Shown: piece by piece, positions 6,472-8,459 of the stretch
How the letters are laid out: the number at the start of each line of letters is the position of its first letter
How positions within the stretch are numbered: the stretch's first letter is position 1
Assembly: GCA_943328885.2 (NCBI GenBank)
Contig: CALQBT020000090.1
Location: 1 to 8,459 of the forward strand
DNA: 8,459 nucleotides
Direction of reading: 5' to 3'
DNA from: Bordetella parapertussis
GTDB lineage: Bacteria > Pseudomonadota > Gammaproteobacteria > Burkholderiales > Burkholderiaceae_C
Program-made: the position numbers and the translations under genes
The notes under the pieces: generated by a model
What the model was told of the DNA's origin: nothing
The model's database searches: none
What the model saw: only the letters and a program-made list of their open reading frames with translations

Positions 6472-7109
6472 ACTTCGTCTTCGACTTCGGCCGGGTGCTG
6501 TTCGAATGGCAGCCCGAGCGGCTCTTGCAGCGCTTGTTGCCGCAGCGTGCCAGCGACCCGCTCAGCGCGGCGCAATGGGCAGGCCTGGTCTTTCAGACTG
6601 ATGGCGGCGATTGGGGGGAATTCGATCGTGGCACGGTCACGCCGGACGAACTGGTGTTGCGGATTGCCCGACGCACCGGCCTGCGCGAGGACGAGGTGCG
6701 GGCCGTCGTCGATGCGGTGCCCGAGACACTCCGACCAATCCCGGCCTCGGTCGCGCTGATGCACAGACTGCGCCAGCCGGGCCAGCTGATGTTCTTTCTG
6801 TCGAACATGCCCGCGCCCTACGCCGACCACCTCGAGCGCGAGCATGCGTTCGTGCGCGAGTTCGACGATGGCCTGTTCTCTGCACGCGTCAAGCTGATCA
6901 AGCCTGAGCCTGCGATCTTCGCGCTCGCTGCCCAGCGCTTTGGTGTCGCACCGTCCGAACTGGTCTTTCTCGACGACCATCCGCCCAACGTCACGGCAGC
7001 GCGGGCCGCGGGTTGGCAGGCTTTGGTGTTTCGCGACGCCTTGCAGTGCGAGCAGGAGCTCAGGCAAGCGGGGTTGTGGCCACCGGGTGCTGATCACCCC
7101 CAGGTCTGA
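6468..7109 (+). CDS. HAD-superfamily hydrolase, YihX-like sugar-phosphate phosphatase candidate
   Basis: This is a 213-residue haloacid-dehalogenase-type hydrolase of subfamily IA, probably a cytoplasmic phosphatase. Motif I is FDFGRVL at 5-11: the nucleophile D6 is present, but the second Asp of the usual DxD is glycine (G8). The same DxG form occurs in E. coli YihX, an alpha-D-glucose-1-phosphate phosphatase. Motif II is FFLSNMP (S112), motif III the lysine of IKPEP (K145), and motif IV VFLDDHPPN with D169 and D170. A helical cap lies between about 14 and 90. The start ATG overlaps the pgi stop (ATGA), so the two are probably translated together. This fits a sugar-phosphate substrate, but the true substrate cannot be read from the sequence. 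A general HAD phosphatase or a 2-haloacid dehalogenase relative are alternatives; the latter is less likely because the usual DxYGT motif is absent. Confidence 0.85.
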   Translation: MNFVFDFGRVLFEWQPERLLQRLLPQRASDPLSAAQWAGLVFQTDGGDWGEFDRGTVTPDELVLRIARRTGLREDEVRAVVDAVPETLRPIPASVALMHRLRQPGQLMFFLSNMPAPYADHLEREHAFVREFDDGLFSARVKLIKPEPAIFALAAQRFGVAPSELVFLDDHPPNVTAARAAGWQALVFRDALQCEQELRQAGLWPPGADHPQV

Positions 7110-7148
7110 CCTGACGCACGAGCGACGCTCGCGCAAAGCCTGTGCGCC

Positions 7149-7182
7149 CTGTGCTGCGCGGCTGCGGGCTGCTGCAGCACAG
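7149..7182 (+). repeat. Perfect 9-base inverted repeat after the phosphatase gene
   Basis: CTGTGCTGC at 7149-7157 and GCAGCACAG at 7174-7182 form a perfect stem with a 16-base loop. A rival stem, GCTGCGGG (7161-7168) with CCCGCGGC (7184-7191, one G-U pair), overlaps it, so two mutually exclusive folds are possible. No T-run follows. It could end or stabilise the pgi-phosphatase transcript. Confidence 0.45.
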
Positions 7183-7257
7183 TCCCGCGGCTGAGGACTT
7201 CAAGTCAGGCGATGGACTTCGCCCGCGGCGAGCCACCGCTGGCGTCAGCCCCCAGGT

Positions 7258-7277
7258 CGCTGAGGTGACGGTCAGCG
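7258..7277. repeat. Short inverted repeat before the crotonase gene, possible operator
   Basis: CGCTGA at 7258-7263 and TCAGCG at 7272-7277 are inverted copies separated by eight bases, giving a 20-base dyad about 50 bases before the crotonase start. TATGCT at 7293-7298 resembles a -10 box, but no -35 box is correctly spaced. The spacing and size suit a dimeric regulator; this is inference only. Confidence 0.25.
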
Positions 7278-7327
7278 CTACGGGCGGCGGCCTATGCTGT
7301 TCGACCTTTCATGAGAGCTCTACAGCG

Positions 7328-8203
7328 ATGAACTACACCACCCTGGACTGGCAGATCGACGACCGCGTGCTCACGCTCACGCTGCAGCGCCCGGCCCAGC
7401 TCAACGCCTTCACCGTGACCATGGCCAACGAGCTGATCGACGCTTACCAGCGCGCCAGCGAAGACGATGCGGTCGGCGCGGTGGTGGTCACCGGCGCGGG
7501 CCGGGCTTTTTGCGCCGGCATGGATCTGTCATCGCAGGGCAATGTGTTCGGCCTGGACGAGACCTTGTCACCTCGACTCGATGAGCTCAAGGCACGCTGG
7601 GACGACCCGGCAATGGTGTCAGGCGTTCGCGACACTGGCGGTCGCGTCGCGCTGGCGGTCTACGACTGCAAGAAGCCGGTGATCGCGGCGATCAACGGCG
7701 CAGCGGTCGGCATCGGCGCGACGATGACGCTGGCGATGGACGTGCGGCTGGCCTCGGACAAGGCTCGCATCGGCTTTGTGTTCGGCCGCATCGGCGTCGT
7801 GCCCGAGGCTTGCTCGACCTGGTTTTTGCCACGCATCGTCGGTGCCCAGCAGGCTTTTGACTGGGTCTATTCGGGCGACATTTTCGACGCCCAGGAAGCG
7901 CTGGCCGGCCGGCTGGTCAAGGCCGTGGTGCCGCACGAGCAGTTGCTGGCGGAGGCGCACAAGCTGGCGCACAAGTACATCGACCAGCGCAGCCCGGTCT
8001 CAATCGCGCTGATGCGCCAGATGCTGCTGCGCAACCCTGGGCTGGCGCATCCGCGCGACGCGCATGCGGTCGAGTCACTGGCGATGCTGCAGACCAGTCT
8101 GCACGACGGCAAGGAGGGCGTGGCCGCTTTCAACGGCAAACGCGCGCCTGTCTTCACTGGGCGAGCCTCTGACGGCTTGCCCGATTTCTACCCCTGGTGG
8201 TGA
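7328..8203 (+). CDS. Crotonase-family enoyl-CoA hydratase/isomerase
   Basis: This is a 291-residue member of the crotonase superfamily, which act on acyl-CoA thioesters. The oxyanion-hole elements are AFCAGMDLSS (60-69) and INGAAVGIGATM (122-133, with G128). Both glutamates of classical enoyl-CoA hydratase are absent: the first position is T132 and the second is about F152. A glutamate at 160, in VVPEACSTWFLPR, matches the position used by ECI2/Eci1-type delta3,delta2-enoyl-CoA isomerases (PEGCSS in human ECI2). Isomerase or another crotonase reaction is therefore as likely as hydration. The C-terminal portion has the long helical tail and a YPWW ending. ATG 7328 is chosen because the conserved fold begins at once; a frame extension back to 7142 lacks family character. 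The Shine-Dalgarno is weak (GAGAG at 7313-7317). A short-chain dehydrogenase follows after 31 bases, suggesting a shared operon in fatty-acid-like or acyl-CoA breakdown. Confidence 0.88.
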   Translation: MNYTTLDWQIDDRVLTLTLQRPAQLNAFTVTMANELIDAYQRASEDDAVGAVVVTGAGRAFCAGMDLSSQGNVFGLDETLSPRLDELKARWDDPAMVSGVRDTGGRVALAVYDCKKPVIAAINGAAVGIGATMTLAMDVRLASDKARIGFVFGRIGVVPEACSTWFLPRIVGAQQAFDWVYSGDIFDAQEALAGRLVKAVVPHEQLLAEAHKLAHKYIDQRSPVSIALMRQMLLRNPGLAHPRDAHAVESLAMLQTSLHDGKEGVAAFNGKRAPVFTGRASDGLPDFYPWW

Positions 8204-8234
8204 GCCAGGCCTCAACCGATTCAAGGAGAACAAC

Positions 8235-8459
8235 ATGGAACGCAAAGTGTGTGTGGTGACCGGTTCGTCGTCTGGCATAGGCGCGGCGACCGCTCGGCTG
8301 TATGCCGAACGCGGCTGGAACGTCGCTGTCAACTATTCGCGCGAAGCCGCGCCTGCCGAGGCCGTGGCTGAGGCCTGCCGTGCGCTGGGCGCCGAGGTGC
8401 TGGTGCAGAAGGCCGACGTTGCCCAAGACGCCGATTGCCGCGCGCTGGCGGCGGCGGTG
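8235..8459 (+). CDS. Short-chain dehydrogenase/reductase, N-terminal part
   Basis: These are the first 75 codons of a classical SDR oxidoreductase, cut by the right edge. The cofactor-binding motif TGSSSGIG is at 9-16, within the first beta-alpha unit of the Rossmann fold. NYSR at 33-36 ends the second strand; absence of an Asp there, with Ser-Arg following, favours NADP(H) over NAD(H). ADV at 60-62 is the residue set that contacts the adenine ring. The catalytic Ser-Tyr-Lys lies beyond the window, so the substrate cannot be judged; resemblance is to FabG-like 3-oxoacyl reductases and related SDRs. The start ATG has the strongest Shine-Dalgarno in the window, AAGGAG at 8223-8228, six bases upstream. 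The 31-base gap to the crotonase gene suggests co-transcription. Confidence 0.92.
   Translation, partial: MERKVCVVTGSSSGIGAATARLYAERGWNVAVNYSREAAPAEAVAEACRALGAEVLVQKADVAQDADCRALAAAV

Noticed and set aside
7142..7327. In-frame N-terminal extension of the crotonase gene
   Set aside because: The crotonase fold starts immediately at ATG 7328, and the upstream translation looks like non-coding sequence.
1..8459. Mobile elements, CRISPR arrays, tRNA or rRNA genes, defence genes
   Set aside because: No tandem repeats with spacers, terminal inverted repeats, transposase motifs or structural RNA signatures were seen; coding density and composition are uniform.

Overview
The window is GC-rich, densely coded on the + strand only, and reads as ordinary chromosome of a Burkholderiales-type betaproteobacterium (Comamonadaceae or a relative). 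That placement is an inference from protein character and from the gltD-mlaFED-mlaA-mlaC-mlaB order; no rRNA or other phylogenetic marker is present. There are no tRNAs, IS elements, CRISPR arrays or phage genes.

Layout. 2-583: the C-terminal part of gltD, glutamate synthase small subunit. 769-4644: a complete six-gene cluster for the Mla phospholipid-transport pathway, in the order mlaF (ATPase), mlaE (permease), mlaD (MCE substrate-binding protein), mlaA (outer-membrane lipoprotein), mlaC (periplasmic carrier), mlaB (STAS protein). Three of its junctions overlap (ATGA at F/E and D/A, TGATG at C/B). Together the products form the whole route: MlaA in the outer membrane, MlaC crossing the periplasm, and the MlaFEDB complex in the inner membrane. 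An inverted repeat begins at the mlaB stop codon.

4645-4866: a spacer that holds a 39-codon reading frame with a good ribosome-binding site; its stop overlaps the pgi start. 4867-7109: pgi (glucose-6-phosphate isomerase) and a HAD-family phosphatase resembling the YihX type, joined by an ATGA overlap, so probably a sugar-phosphate pair. 7110-7327: a spacer with several inverted repeats and no convincing gene.

7328-8459: a crotonase-family protein annotated by fold as enoyl-CoA hydratase/isomerase, which lacks both classical hydratase glutamates, followed after 31 bases by the start of a short-chain dehydrogenase (cut by the window edge). These two probably form an acyl-CoA or fatty-acid-like metabolic unit.

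I found no clearly new multi-gene system. The items most worth a second look are the small reading frame ahead of pgi, the pgi-phosphatase coupling, the crotonase active site, and the hairpin-rich spacer before the crotonase gene.
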